This document shows positions 1 through 12,215 of a DNA stretch of 64,000 nt, one piece after another (within the stretch, counting starts at the first letter, position 1; each line of letters starts with the position of its first letter). The position numbers and the translations under genes are program-made. The notes beneath the pieces were generated by a model, which ran no database searches, was not told the origin of the DNA, and was given only the letters and a program-made list of their open reading frames with translations. The DNA comes from Spirometra erinaceieuropaei (lineage: Eukaryota > Platyhelminthes > Cestoda > Diphyllobothriidea > Diphyllobothriidae): positions 731,180 to 795,179 of the forward strand of contig CACRXP010000066.1 in NCBI GenBank assembly GCA_902702965.1, written 5' to 3'.

Positions 1-652
1 ATTACCGACAAAGACAAGGGAGACTGGAATGGCCATTTCTGGCTTATTAGCCGTCGTCAGCCAGCCATACCCAAGCCCGAAGTGTGGAACACCCGAGCCT
101 CGAACTCGCGACCTGTTGGTTTAGAAGTCAACGCCTCTACTCACCGGGCCACGAGCCCGTTGCCTTGTCGGTTTTCGATCGGGAATATACAGTGTTAGGG
201 GGCGCTCACCGATCGTTCATACGGAACTCACTCGTTCCGTTGTGCCTTATGGACTCTCTCTCGAGCCCGACCGGCAGCCGCACAGCGGCGCATGATATAT
301 AGGCAGAATGATATTACCGACAAAGACAAGGGAGACTGGAATGGCCATTTCTGGCTTATTAGCCGTCGTCAGCCAGCCATACCCAAGCCCGAAGTGTGGA
401 GCATCCGAGCCTCGAACTCGCGACCTGTTGGTTTAGAAGTCAACGCCTCTACTCACCGGGCCACGAGCCCGTTGCCTTGTCGGTTTTCGATCGGGAATAT
501 ACAATGTTAGGGGGCGCTCACCGATCGTTCATACCGAACTCACTCGTTCCGTTGTGCCTTATGGACTCTCTCTCTCGAGCCCAACCAGCAGCCGCACAGC
601 GGCGCATGATATATAGGCAGAATAGCATTACTGACAAAGACAAGGGAGACTC
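1..652 (-). repeat. SINE-B tandem array, two full units plus partial third
   Basis: Two nearly identical units (1-312 and 313-626) lie head to tail, and a third starts at 627 and breaks off near 652. On the minus strand each unit holds a tRNA-like module (about 90-165 in unit 1): a D-arm/box-A-like stretch, an anticodon-arm-like hairpin with loop CTTCTAA, and a box-B-like GAGTTCGAGGCTC. Read as a tRNA, the anticodon would be UCU (Arg), but the acceptor pairing is poor, so this is a tRNA-derived SINE and not a working tRNA. The rest of the unit is unrelated tail. The family recurs at 671, 34672 and 43895. Confidence 0.75.
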
Positions 653-670
653 CTAACTTGATACATATGC

Positions 671-857
671 AGGTGTTTCACACTTAGGGGTTGAGTATGA
701 CTGGCTGCCGACGGCTAATGAGTCAGAAATGGCCATTCCACTCTCCCTGGTCTTTGCTGGCAATTAAATTCTGCCTATATCATGCAGCGCTGTGCGGCTG
801 ATGATTGGGCTTGCGAGAGAGCGCATAAAGCACAACGTAACGAGTGAGTTGATGTGC
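671..857 (+). repeat. SINE-B fragment, inverted relative to the array
   Basis: This stretch matches the 3' half of the 1-312 unit in reverse complement, with about 10-15% difference by eye. Shared landmarks are ACTGGCTGCCGACGGCTAAT and GAAATGGCCATTCCA. With the array it forms an inverted pair that could fold into a hairpin. Confidence 0.7.
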
Positions 858-2212
858 TTCTCTTTCTCAAATGACCTATTTCTTCCGAATTATGACTCTA
901 GGGATGCATACTTTCAAATTCCGTAACGTCGGATCCCGTCTCATACCCTTAACTCAACACCCTTCCGTTAATAACTTTCGATATCATTGAGCACGAAGTG
1001 GACTATAGAGAGACTTGATTGTACAGCGCCAATCTCAACCTCCCCCCCCCTCTCTCTCTCTCCATAACCTGCTGCAGTCTCTTGACAAGACTGTGTCAGA
1101 AGACTGCTGATAATGTGATAGGGTGAAGTTATTTGCCCCGCATGCATCCTCCCCTATACGTGCCACCACACAGCTAACTGTCCCGACTACACACCCAACT
1201 TCGCCGGGCGGCTTAGCATGTCGTCATCGGGTGTAATCCATCCCTCGAAGTGACTAACAGGGTGTGTGCACTGCGTTGAGCATAGCCTCGCGGCGACACA
1301 GATGAGAACTGAACGCCGGGTGTGGTCACGTCACTAAGCGCCTGTCCTTCTGTTGTGCTTGTCATGGAAGTTACTGGCGGAAAATAAAATTCAATCGACC
1401 CTTGCTGTTGGCAGAGGTTAGGGACCACAGCTACCCCCGAATAACTGAAAGCCGGGAATACTTGATTTTAAAATAGCAAATGTACCCTAACCCATCATCC
1501 CAAAACACTTTTATGTTATTTGTTGTGTCTACATTAGTACCAATATTTTATAATTAGTATTTAGTCACAAAATCAAATGCAACTGTTTAGCGAATATTTT
1601 AAATATGCTATACGAATAAAGAAAACCCGTGGATGGACGGTAGTTAGCTCCGTTACTAAAATCTGGCTCGAAATCCGTAGCTTTAAATGTTTTTTTCTCC
1701 CCCCCCCCCGCAGTCCCGCTCAACATCGATGGTCGACTGTGGGCAACCTATCCCAGGGTCCTATTTAAGTATACCTGCAATCGTTTCTAACTTAATGATA
1801 TAAGGAGCTTAGGTTAGTTTAGGGTCGAAGACAATCGGTCTAGCATTATGGCTGTTTAGGAAATTCACAGTCTGTTTTTACCATTCTGTCAAAGCCGGTC
1901 GCTAAGAGCTCTTACGAATCGGTACGTCCAAGTGGACAGTTATTCAAATTCTATCCATGGATAGAGTTCCGTCGTCTCGTTACACTCGATATATCAACAA
2001 CTGTTCAGGTTAGGAACGAAACGATACCGGTTTTTGTGTGTTTGAACATGTTTCCAATCATTACAATCAGCCAGATACGGGTATATGGACCTCCGTACTA
2101 CAGGTGGCTTCTTGCTAGATTTCAGGGAATGCCTATTCCCGTGACCAAACCATAACTCCACTAGCCTTAGTCTTCACAGTAACTCATACCCTAGTAAACA
2201 AACTCTTCTAAT
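858..2212. other. Spacer, no gene recognised
   Basis: A C-run followed by a CT tract lies near 1044-1062, and an AT-rich patch at 1500-1620. Open frames are short and match no family I know. Confidence 0.5.
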
Positions 2213-2500
2213 TCACTTTGACCCAACTGTGAAAACCTCGGTGCCTCGGTGGATTCGAACTCATGACAGCAAGAGGAGGGCTTTGGTACAGCCAACGCTC
2301 TAGCTACCTGAACTACGAGGCCCCACCGGAAGACCCGAGTTTAATCACATTTGGGTCAAGTTTACCCACCCAACCTACTGCAGCGTCTGGAATCCACCAA
2401 ATCTGATACAGTAAACTGGCTGCCCATGCAGGATTTCCTAAGTAATGCTTCTGGCATCCACCAGATGCCTACTAGGCTCAGGTGATTCATAGGTGCTATG
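2213..2500 (-). repeat. SINE-A copy 1 (tRNA-derived)
   Basis: The tRNA-like head (2243-2321 on the minus strand) has box A TAGTTCAGG, box B GAGTTCGAATCC, acceptor-like ends GCCTCGT and CCGAGGC, and a long variable region as in type II tRNAs. A shared tail of about 200 bp follows, including AGGAAATCCTGC and TTTGGTGGATTCCAGACG. Five more copies lie at 2566, 5968, 7800, 13516 and 13805. Internal pol III boxes would be the expected promoter. Confidence 0.8.
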
Positions 2501-2565
2501 GCAGACTTCAAATAATTCACTTTGACCCAAATGTGAACAACTCGGTGCCTATGAATTACGTGTGC

Positions 2566-2860
2566 CTGGTGGTCATCTGGTGAATTCTAGATGTTTTATT
2601 TAGGAAATCCTGCTTGGACAGCCAGCTTACTGTATCAGATTTGGTGTTACCAGACTTTGCAGTAGTTTGGGCGGGTAAACTTGACCCAAATGTGATTAAA
2701 CTCTCTTCGTCCGGTGGGCCCTCGTAGCTCAGATGGTTAGAGCGTTGGCTGTACTAAGGCCTTCTCTTACTGTCGTGGGTTCGAATCCTACCGAGGCACC
2801 GAGTTTTTCACAGGAGGGTCAAAGTGAATTATTTGAAATCTGCCATAACCCCTATGAAAC
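2566..2860 (+). repeat. SINE-A copy 2 (tRNA-derived), inverted to copy 1
   Basis: The tRNA-like module is at 2719-2797, with box A TAGCTCAGATGG and box B GGGTTCGAATCC; the T-stem GTGGG/CCTAC pairs fully. Tail landmarks match copy 1 in opposite orientation, so the two copies form an inverted pair about 70 bp apart. Confidence 0.8.
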
Positions 2861-5064
2861 TCTCCTAACGCTTACACTTACCCCTAGCCTAGCCCCTGGG
2901 AGTTAGGGCAAGGCCACTTGTAATAGGGGGGTCCAGATTTCCCTACCTAGCCTTTCGATTTCTAACCTACAACGAGCCATATGATGCGGAGCCTTTATGA
3001 CCGGTTAAAGGATTTCCCCAAATATATGTGTTGCGAAAATTCCCACAGTAGCAACCAGAAGACGAGGTGACGAGCATTCCCACACCCCGCCTGTGTTTTA
3101 AGGAGAACTTTTATCGATTTCTCTTATCGCTGACATGTTTTACTTCTACCCCGTTCCCATATAACTTTACTGGCCCGACGAGAATTTATCGAAATATATG
3201 TGCTTCGAACCGACCGACATCACTGACGGTCAGTTAACAATTTCCTTCTACCTATTCAAAATCAGTGGGGTTATTAAAAATGCAGTTTCTAATGTTCTCA
3301 TTCGCGCATTAAATCCCCTGCCTGAAACAAATATACTTTGCTTATTAGGAAAACCTTCTAAAACCTTGTTTTAGACAAACACAAAGCCGTTCAAAAGTCG
3401 CAGAAGGTATGTTTATTTTTTTCATATTGTTTACATAAAAATTGATTTTGCATGAAGTGTTTTTTCCTGCCTGTTTCGTAATTTTCCATCGGAGTGGAGA
3501 TGTTATGTACTCGGCGATTAGTAGCCGCTGGCAACGGTTTGAACTTCCACGGGTGCGCATTGCTGTAAAAAACAGAGGTTTTAGCTAAGATCGACTAATG
3601 TTTTTTCTCGTTTAACGGCGCACAGGTTCTGGCGTGTTCACAAAGGTCCCATTGGCTCATTATAATATTGATGAATGATAATTTACTACAGTACACTTCA
3701 GCCATAGGTTGCTGTCGCTAAAATACTCCCATTAAATAGTATTCACACCTTCTAAAGGTATGAAAGAGCTAATTTCCCCGCCGACGAACTGACCAATCTG
3801 TTGCGCTCATCTTAGACGGGATCCAGTGGCGTTATGCACGGTAGTTAGCGTCATATGAACATGTCAATTAAGTGTGTGTACCTCACCGCTGTGGTTAGGA
3901 TCTCGCTCGGTCCCATTCTGTCCGCCCGGCAGCTCGCTACTGTCGACCACTAACTTTGTGTCATAGGATACATACCACATATAATATGTAAACAGCCCAC
4001 TAAGAGTGCAACAGACCATACGCAGACACCGTCGTTACCGTGGCACAGCTATCTGTGTCTGACCTGTTGCATTCATGGTGAGCTGCTGACGTATCAGAAG
4101 CTAGCAGTATGTGCTGAGAGACGTTCCCTTTGATCAAATCACCGGTCGCTTGCTTTCCCAACCAAGCACCAATTATGCCTGCCGACTCATCGCATGACTC
4201 CCCCCCCGTGGCATCCTGATTGTTATGCACCACAAGTATTCCGTTAAACTTCGTATTCCCATTTTGAGCATGACAATCGGGGCCATTGTGATTCTGTGTC
4301 AGACTCTCATCTGAGTAGGAAGAGGGTGCTTCGCGTTGGTGCGCAAGAGTATTGTTCAACTCCTCCGAGCGAATTACAAGTAGCTGCAGTCTTTTGCGGG
4401 CTGAGGGGAACAGCCGAAAAGGTCAACGTGTGAGCATGTTTGAACTGACAACCCGCTGGCCCGGCTTTTGGAATGCTGAAAATCTCAGATGTAAGAAGTA
4501 CCGAAAAGGACAGGGGTGCTCCCACCTGCGTGATTGCCATTCGCTGTCTAAATGCCCATGAGGAATCTTGATCGAGCCCCAAGGCGCAACAAGAGCAGCA
4601 TGCTCTATAGCCTTATCGGTAGACGCATTTCCTACGATGATGCCAGCGGTGTCAATTTTTTGCCCTCCAGGCAGCACCGTTTATACAGAAAACATTTCCC
4701 ATCCCTGCTTCGGACCTTTGACCAGTCTGACGAAGACGGCATCATCGAGTCGTAATCCCTAGTTTCAGGCCTCTCTTGCACTGTTGGAAACTTCATGGGA
4801 CTCAGCATTCTCACGCTCTCACTGGTTCGATGAAATGAGTCGTAGGACCTGGTTGGTCATTTTTCTAATTTTCATATGGGTCCGAAATTTCAGGACCCAG
4901 AAGCGGAGTCCCGTCAAAATGAGCTGGACCAAACTTTTGACATGCATCTAGTCTCTGGTTCTCATCAACCTTAGGAAATGAAGAGCAGCCTCGCAGAAAG
5001 AACAGGTTATAACCTTTATTTGTAGCCGAAGACTTCCGCAATCAGACTGTTAACGTGCGTTATG
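2861..5064. other. Spacer, no gene recognised
   Basis: Moderately AT-rich. Overlapping short frames on both strands at 4000-4815 have no recognisable domain and no splice-linked continuation that I could build. Confidence 0.45.
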
Positions 5065-5703
5065 GGCTAGATCGCAGTTGGTAGCCAGGAATGGGGAAGC
5101 GGACGGCGACCTTAACCTTTCATCCTAAGCTTAACCCTAACCTCAACCTTAAACGTTAACCGTTAACCGTTAACCCTAACTGCAACCCTAATCCTAACCT
5201 AAATTATAAACGTAACCGTAGCTCTTAGACATAGCCGTAATTGAAAAACTTAACGGCAACTCTGAAATCTAGCCGTACGCTCAAACCCTAACCGTAACCC
5301 TAAAACCTAAGCCTAGAGACATAACCCTAACCCGACAATCAGAAGCCATTAAGCCATAGCCTAATCCTAACATCAGACGTAAAACGGAAGCCAAATGGAG
5401 CAAATGTGATTATGGAGCCCCACAAAATATCCCCAGTAAATAAACCCCCGGCCACCTGCAATACGGGGCCTGGCTACCAATTACCAACCCTAACACTGAA
5501 GCCGGACCCTATAACGCATCTCCTAATCGTAACACGTAACCTACGCCTGACCGTAACCCTCACTAAACCCAACAGCCTGACCGAAACGGCCGACCTACCT
5601 CACGCAGTAGAAGCACTAGGCAAGGTAAACACACCCACTGATAACAAGTAAGTACGTCGACAGTATCAACGAACAGTGCCTGGCTACCAACTGCGACCTT
5701 ACC
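5065..5703 (+). mobile_element. MITE with telomere-like interior, copy 1
   Basis: The element begins GGCTAGATCGCAGTTGGTAG and ends with the imperfect reverse complement (right end TGGCTACCAACTGCGACC at about 5680), giving terminal inverted repeats of about 23 bp. The interior (5110-5400) is a degenerate array of CCCTAA/CCGTAA-like units. The same ends and interior recur at 59423-59829 and 61360-62024. The flanking 8-mers agree at only half their positions, so the target duplication has decayed or the edge is off by a base or two. No transposase frame is present, so it must be moved in trans. The superfamily is unassigned; the 8-bp duplication seen at 59423 would suit hAT-like elements. Confidence 0.8.
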
Positions 5704-5967
5704 TCAGAATGCCCGAATTCTGTGGAGGCTCTTTTCACGTGGGCCGGGCTTCAACAAGGTCCATTCTGATTGGGCACGGCAATAAGGCGTTCTCCCTACT
5801 GCCGGCAGCGTTGCCCCAACTTTCAGCAGAGTACCCATTTTCGTGTCCTAACTTTAACTTTAATCCCAGCCCTAACCCCCTCCCCCTCCTAGAATTTAGC
5901 TCAGCGTCACCTGCAGTACAGGGAGTGCATATTTCCACCCCCACCCTCGTTTTGACTGAAAAAAGGT

Positions 5968-6255
5968 AATTCATTCATATTGACCCAACTGTGAAAAACT
6001 CGGCGCCTCGGTGGGATTCGAACCCACGCAGTAAGGGGGAAGGCTTTAGTACAGCCAACGCTCTAACCACCTGAGCTACGAGGCCCCGCCGGACGACGCG
6101 AGTTTTATCACACTTGGGTCAAGTTACCCGCCAAACCTACTGCAACGTCTGGAATCCACCAAATCTGATACAGTAAGTTGACTGCCCAAGCAGGATTTCC
6201 TAAGTAGTTCACCCAGAATCCACCAGATGACTACTAGGCTCACGTAATTCATTGA
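5968..6255 (-). repeat. SINE-A copy 3, best-preserved tRNA-like head
   Basis: The tRNA-like module is at 6005-6084 (minus). The T-stem GTGGG/CCCAC is perfect, the D-stem GCTC/GAGC is perfect, and box B is GGGTTCGAATCC. The anticodon arm pairs as GGCT/AGCC with loop GTACTAA, and the variable region is long. The flanking sequences reading TTGACCCAAGTGTG and CACAGTTGGGTCAA are conserved among copies. It resembles a type II tRNA, but its multicopy nature and shared tail identify it as a SINE. Confidence 0.8.
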
Positions 6256-7799
6256 CAAAAGGTAGCTGTGGCCTTCATAATCTTCCTTTTTTTCATGCAT
6301 TTAACCCCCCCCCCAACCCCTAGCTGCGAACCGAAGGTGGTGACCCAACGCCGTGGCAGTCGCAACAACATCCCCAACTGCAGGTTCGTGCCACGCCAGT
6401 CGGTCAAGTATTAATTGGCGCGCAATTTGTAGCCAAATTCCCATCGTACTGGCGACGGAGGCTCTAGGTTAGAGACACACTCTTCTCCGCCCCTTCTCAC
6501 ACATCCCCGGTGTCTGTACTGTAACCTGATAGTAAATGATTTATTCTGCTTTCCAAACTCACGTCTTCTCTGCTTGTTGCGGGTAATGTGACAATTACCG
6601 GTTAGGGTCATTTCACCCTCTGGATGCGTTGCTGTCAAAGGCGAGTGGCCTACTTCACAAGGTTAGCTAGCCATACGCCTAACCCAGTTATGTGGGAAGA
6701 TCCGACGTCTGATGCGGCGTTCGGTTAGTCATTTACAGTGTTCTCTGCAATTGGACCCCCCCCAGACTCAAGTCCTTGCCAGATAGTAGATGGACTATTT
6801 TCCATTTTAATTTCACGCCTTGTTTGCTCATGTAAGTCCCTTTGATTGTAGCGTTTGGGGTCTACCGTCAAGAGATGTGGCGTTCTGTCTCAAACCCTCT
6901 TTTCTCCTCCATTGTGGCAAGACCGGCTTCAGTCACAGTTCTGTGGCAGTGGTGCCATGAGCAGAGTTGACAATCAACCATGATTCACTCTTGCCATCGT
7001 CTAGTTCAATATCTAATTTCGCAACCTTGCACTGAAATTCAGACGGGTAGGGTGCGGTTAAAAATGCCCCCAGTGTTACAGTTAGCCTTGCACTGAAGTC
7101 CTAGGAGATTGGGGTCAGGCCTGAGGTTGGTGTAAAGGTTTAGTTAGGATGGTTGGTGTTAGGGTTATGGTAAAGTCAGGGCACGAGAATACGTACCCTG
7201 CCTGGAATACAGCGTAAAACCGTCTGTATTACGGGCGGTTCTTCTACCCGGGTCAAAAATTTAGGTCATTTGCCTGCCATGGACTCTCTGTAGAAAACAA
7301 CCAGACAACGAAGACGAATGTCTGGCTACTGTTCTATCGCTCTGAGATCCGCGATACTGCTACGTCGTCCAAGTGTTTTCCGTGGAAGACCAGCAAATAT
7401 CATTAAATACGAACAACTGCGTGGGGTTTGTTCAAACGCTGGGCGTGCACATACTGGCTAATATATGAAGCCAATTTAGCGAATTTGAGACGTTAACCTC
7501 CATCATTAGTGACTACGATTCTGTCCAGTAGACATTCCCTCACGGAACAAAGAAGACAGTCCGGTAAAGCATTTCGGGCTAATTTATCGGTCAGCACAAC
7601 GCCGTTATGGGTTTAAGCGGTTGGAAACGATGACGGGGAGGAATATGCGAATCGAAATAGTGCTATGGAAAACGATCAGCATCAGCAGTCGTTGCTTGAT
7701 ATATCACCAGGAGGACCCTCCGCTCGGTGGGAACGTTTAGGACGTAGTCCTTCAGATGAGGGTCCAATGCTTTCCTGCTTTGGCCGCCCGCTTTCTGTA
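6256..7799. other. Spacer, no gene recognised
   Basis: A C-rich stretch lies at 6305-6320. No open frame resembles a known protein and no repeat match was found within the window. Confidence 0.45.
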
Positions 7800-7995
7800 C
7801 CAGATATGGTGGATGCCATACGTGGCAGTAGGGGGGCGGGTAACCTGACCCAAATGTGATTCAACTCATGGCTCCCGGTGGGGACTCGTAGTTCAGCCAG
7901 TTAGAGCCTTGGCTGCACCCAAGCCTTCTCCTTGCTTTGGTGGGTTCGTATCCCACCGAGTTTACCGATTTTGTCGCAATTTGGTCAAAATAAAC
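7800..7995 (+). repeat. SINE-A copy 4, truncated
   Basis: It retains GGCGGGTAACCTGACCCAAA and a degenerate tRNA-like module (about 7887-7962) with box A TAGTTCAGCCAG and box B GGGTTCGTATCC. The tail found in other copies is mostly missing. Confidence 0.7.
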
Positions 7996-9213
7996 ACTTC
8001 TAGAAATGTCAGTTAAAGTTTTGAAAATTCCCATAACTATGTTCAGAAGAGACAGTGGCGAGCGAACGCTCCTTTCGGTAATTTCTCGTCAGGCCAATAC
8101 AGTTACATGGGAGGGGTACAGTGAGTGAAAAATCGATAAAATTTCGTCTTTAAATTCCAGACTGGGCAAGAGCGGAAGGGCGCAGAAAGTTGTATGTGGT
8201 TAGTCAACCTTTGACCACGGTAAGCGCGGAGCCTGAACAAGGTTCTTTTGGGCGCATAGGGTCGGTTTTCGTAACCTGATGGCGGCCGCTTCTGCTGTTG
8301 ATAACAGGCGCTGGCCCAGTAGCTTAGGGTAGCTCGAGGGGACCTTGTAAATCACACGAAATGCCTCAGCGGAGTCCACACGAGACTTCTGTGGACGACG
8401 AATGTTGCTGTGAACAACCTTGACAAGACCATTTATTTTGCTGTCCATCCGTTCCTTGTGCTAATATGCGCCATCCGATGAACTGATCGACCTGAAGAAG
8501 GGGGGACTTCCTCGTGATTTCCTTAGGCAAATATTGGGTTTTCATACTGCCTAGACTCAAGTCTACCATGAATAACTGACCCCATAAGCTCATCTGTCCG
8601 GATGAAATCCACGAGCATTGACGACATCCTCACTGTCCAGGTCCACCGAGGAGTTAGTCCCCGTTCACCGATCCCAGTGCTGCAATGCCACAGGGCGCGA
8701 ATCCAGAAATCTTTCCCGCCTAGGCTTCGGTCCGGGGGTTGGGGGATGATTGCATATAGAGAGAGGCGTTTGGGGCCTGGAATACGGCCAAGTCCGTGTA
8801 ATTCCTAAGCCGGCCAACATGGTGCTGTGGTCGAATCCTAACGAGACAAACCTGGAAAGGGGGTTGTTAGTCGTGGCAAGGAAGTCATAGAACGAACTCA
8901 CGAACAGCAGCTACAGCATGGCAATCAAGGTATTATATGCGTGTTACATGTGAAAGGTCTGAAAAGGGAAAAGGCGTTTTGTGCTGGCGTGAGTTTACAG
9001 TTTGAGAACAGAGCTACTGAGCGGACAAGTGAGGTCGCGATCCAAGTGCAGTGCTGAAGAATCTGTAATCCCACCTGCACAGCTAGTTGCAGTCGATTTC
9101 TATTCGATTCTGGAGAATGAACACGCCTGTGCCAGACCAGTGCACACAGCAGCGGTCTCCATGTAGACCCACGTGAGGTTGCCGCCTCCAACGCCATCTC
9201 CACAGTGGGGGAG

Positions 9214-9214
<1 letters not shown>
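7996..9214. other. Spacer, no gene recognised
   Basis: Only short frames without recognisable domains. A short box-B-like string near 8830 is too little to call another SINE. Confidence 0.45.

Positions 9215-9252
<38 letters not shown>
9215..9252. repeat. (GAC)n microsatellite
   Basis: About twelve uninterrupted GAC units. They create spurious poly-valine and poly-arginine frames on the minus strand, which should not be called genes. Confidence 0.95.
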
Positions 9253-9254
<2 letters not shown>

Positions 9255-10375
9255 CAAAACGACGACGACCTTCATCTTCGTCATCTTGGAGAAGAAGAGT
9301 CAACGAAGTCCGGGGCCGCTGTAAGCCGCTGTACTGTGTCGACTAGAAAAATAGTAAGTTATATTGGTGGTGGCGGACAGAGTGTGAAGACTGTGTCCGA
9401 TCGCGCACAAACACAACCGTCTTTTGCGAAGTTGAAGAAAATCAGAAAAGAAAACTAGGGTTAAGGAATAATGCGCCAGCAAACACAAGCTGCCTGACTA
9501 GGTGCTGTTGAATAGACAACGAATCCAGTCGCCGAAGAAAGCACGCCCTTTCACCGATATTATCAGAAAGGTGTCCAATACCAATGGAGAACATCGAACG
9601 ACAGCGTTAAAGTGGTCGCGGCCTAAAACTGCACTGAAATCTGTTTACATGGTGAAGGCAACTTCTTGATAATCCTTCTGACCTACAGTCCAAGCCCTCC
9701 CTTAGAACTGAAGGCCGGCGTCATCTTTTGAGGAATAATCGGTGATTAATTTTTCAACTTACTTGGCCACGACGCGCGCGCCTTGAAATGTGGGTCATCG
9801 GCATAAATTAGGAGGGGTGAAATGATGCCGTGTGATGACAGTGTGAAATGTAGCACATTTGTTGGGGAAAAGGTTAGATTTGCACCCACTAGATGCAGTA
9901 AATTATATTTGGAGGGAAGAGGAGTCAACCAGCCAAGAAAAGACACAGCCGAGTGGGGTACACGGGGTTATGCGATGCGCATTCACACACAGCATATTTG
10001 TTGTCTTGATCTCTTAGAGTCGAGTGGATCACGTGAATTAAAATGCCTAGAGTACTGCGTGATGTTGTTTATGCAAATTGATTTTGGGTCAGGGTTAGTG
10101 GAGGCTAATGATAGGATCAAGTCAAGGACGAGTAGTCTAGTGAACCACAGGGGAACTTATGAGCACATAGAAGAACGTGTGGTTTCTTACTGAAATGAGT
10201 AGACTTCGGCAAAATAGGATTAGTTCCAGCAGTACGCCACGTATCAGGCAGTGGAAGAAAGCTTAACAGTGTAATTTACAGCATCTGGCCTATTTTAACC
10301 GAAATCGTGAAATGTGCTTTTGATTAGAAAGGGTTACTTGGGTGGGCTTGGAATACTATTTACCGCGCAGCACAG
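9253..10375. other. Spacer, no gene recognised
   Basis: A 123-codon plus-strand frame (9822-10193) has no recognisable motif, no repeat copy in the window and no clear splice partner. I treat it as unassigned. Confidence 0.4.
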
Positions 10376-11190
10376 TCCCAAGATATTTCAGTCACGTCAG
10401 ACTGTCAGCTTTCAACTAAGCTTGTCTCCAGCCGCTTGCAAAAATCATATTTGATAAAAAAATCAACTACTGACCTAGTGCAAATTTTTCTCATTGGTCT
10501 TCAATGATCTCGTAAATTTGAATGTATTTCAAAGAAAACGCGAGAAAAAATATTTTCTCTTGTATTCCGTTGGTAGAAGGCTACATATCCACGCTTGGTA
10601 TTTGAAGAAAGGGTATTCTTCGATTGTAAAAGTTCGTAACTACAAAATTTTAAGACCGCAACATGTTCATTTATACAGTTTCGTATCTATCCCTTTACTA
10701 ATGCTGACTTTGCAACATGGTTCACATTCACTGCGAAATTTTATGGGTGCTATATGCCGTTTTCTTGATAGCATGGAGAAAAGTATTATTTACCTTCCAG
10801 GCAAAGTATACAGCATGCTATTTGGAAACCCGAAGAGCGAGTGTCTGTACAAATAGATTCAAAATTATTCGGGAATTGGAAGATCTTTTTAAGCCTAAAG
10901 GTGGCCTTCGTCATAATCTGGACGAGTACAAAAAATATTTTGCGCATGTTTCCTGTAAAATATGTCGAATTTACAAAATCACCGAAAATCGGCGTGAAAA
11001 ATGCATTCTATACAAGTGACCATCTTTTAATGAATGAAGTTTTTGCAGGTGATCGGAAAGCAGCTCATTTAAAAAATCGGCATTTTCGCGTGACTGAAGT
11101 GCCTTTGGATTATATGGCACGATTATTAGCATCGCAACCCTACCTATGTAATCCTTTCCGATGGAAAACACATTTCAGAATTTCAGGAAA
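10376..11190 (+). repeat. AT-rich dispersed repeat R1, copy 1
   Basis: This block aligns with 20060-20935. The outer parts match in direct orientation (for example the CAGTCACG starts and ACACATTTCAGA near the ends). The middle (about 10560-10870) matches 20300-20640 only in reverse complement, sharing GTATACAGC and TTTGGAAACCC. The frames at 10494-11200 are unlike any protein I recognise. It is probably a decayed transposable element of unknown class. Confidence 0.6.
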
Positions 11191-11994
11191 AATTTCATGA
11201 GATAAATCAGGTAGCGTGACACTGACGTCGGCTGACTGTGTAACATTTTAAAGAGGGTTCTCAAACACAAGCATGCCTTTATCCGGACATTAGGATCTTT
11301 TTCGTCCAAACGAAAAGACCATAAACAGGCAAGTTCCGTGATCGTCTGTAGCTCCCATTTGGGCCCTTCAAACCTGAAACTCAGACTGATCTCTTGCATA
11401 GAGTAGGTCGACTTGATTCTCCTTTTATTTAAAATCACTGAAATTAATGAGACCTTTCAAATGGAAGTGTTGGAGTCTTACTGATAGCATTGCCATCTGT
11501 ACACTCCTCGCACAAAAAGAACATCCGATGGAAGGGTCAGTGTAAGCAGGCGAATAAAGCACTTCGACAGGAATAGGGTAGTCTGCTTATAAAAAAATTG
11601 AATCAGTGGATGTTCAATCGAATGAGCCCTGCAGCACTTATAGGCGTCATCACCATCTGAAACGCGTCTTTGCAGGTTCATTTCATCTAGTAGACTGGAG
11701 GGAGAGATCGCAGCACTGCATGGAGACTCTTTCTGGTGGCATAGTCGTAGGGTAAGATATAAATATTCACTATGATACCAAATTTTTCACCGCCTCTAAA
11801 TCTGTACAATTTGCGATCGGGGCTAAAACGTTCAGCGACACCGAAGTGACAACTGTGCCCTCAGCGGTATGATTAGATACAGTGGCTTGGAAGGATGCCA
11901 ACAGACGGTAGAATGCGGTCCTCTTCTCAGGACGGAGAGTCAGAGCTCAGTGGCCCGTTCCAAATATAGCCTCTCATTCGGGATCCGAGCCGCC
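11191..11994. other. Spacer, no gene recognised
   Basis: Short frames only. No repeat match found within the window. Confidence 0.4.
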
Positions 11995-12215
11995 CTCCTT
12001 CTTGTTGCTTCGGTTAAAACCTGGTCCATCGCCCACGGGCCGGACGCGTGTGGCGCGCGTAGACGGATTTTTAGCCCGACTCCGCCTTCCGTCTTCCTCA
12101 CTCTGTCTTGACACCGACCTCAGGTTGGTGAGGTAGAATGGAGTGCGATGCACAAGTCGCCGTCCCTGCTCCCGCCATGTAGCAGGACACACGATAGTCG
12201 AACCGTAGGAATGAG
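11995..12215 (+). repeat. GC-rich dispersed repeat family D, copy
   Basis: It shares an ordered set of landmarks with copies at 15430, 16070, 21120, 28660, 33150 and 38140: GTGTGGCGCGCGTAGACGG, then CTTCCTCACTCTGTCTTGACA, then a GAGTGCGRTGGATGCTTCGC-like block, then GATCGAACCGT-like sequence. Divergence between copies is high. Confidence 0.5.

Noticed and set aside
84..656. Two near-identical 72- and 86-codon plus-strand frames
   Set aside because: They fall in the tandem SINE-B units, antisense to the tRNA-like module, and decay in other copies.
5100..5410. True chromosome end or telomere
   Set aside because: The units are strongly degenerate, and the tract sits inside a bounded transposable element with unique DNA on both sides.
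6005..6084. Functional tRNA gene
   Set aside because: The fold is good, but it is one of six copies with the same non-tRNA tail, and the acceptor and anticodon stems are imperfect. A SINE head is the better reading.
8800..8870. Seventh SINE-A copy
   Set aside because: Only a box-B-like string (GGTCGAATCCTAACGAG) matches; box A and the tail are missing.
8925..9303. Minus-strand frames rich in valine or arginine
   Set aside because: They are translations of the (GAC)n microsatellite at 9215-9252 with unrelated flanks.
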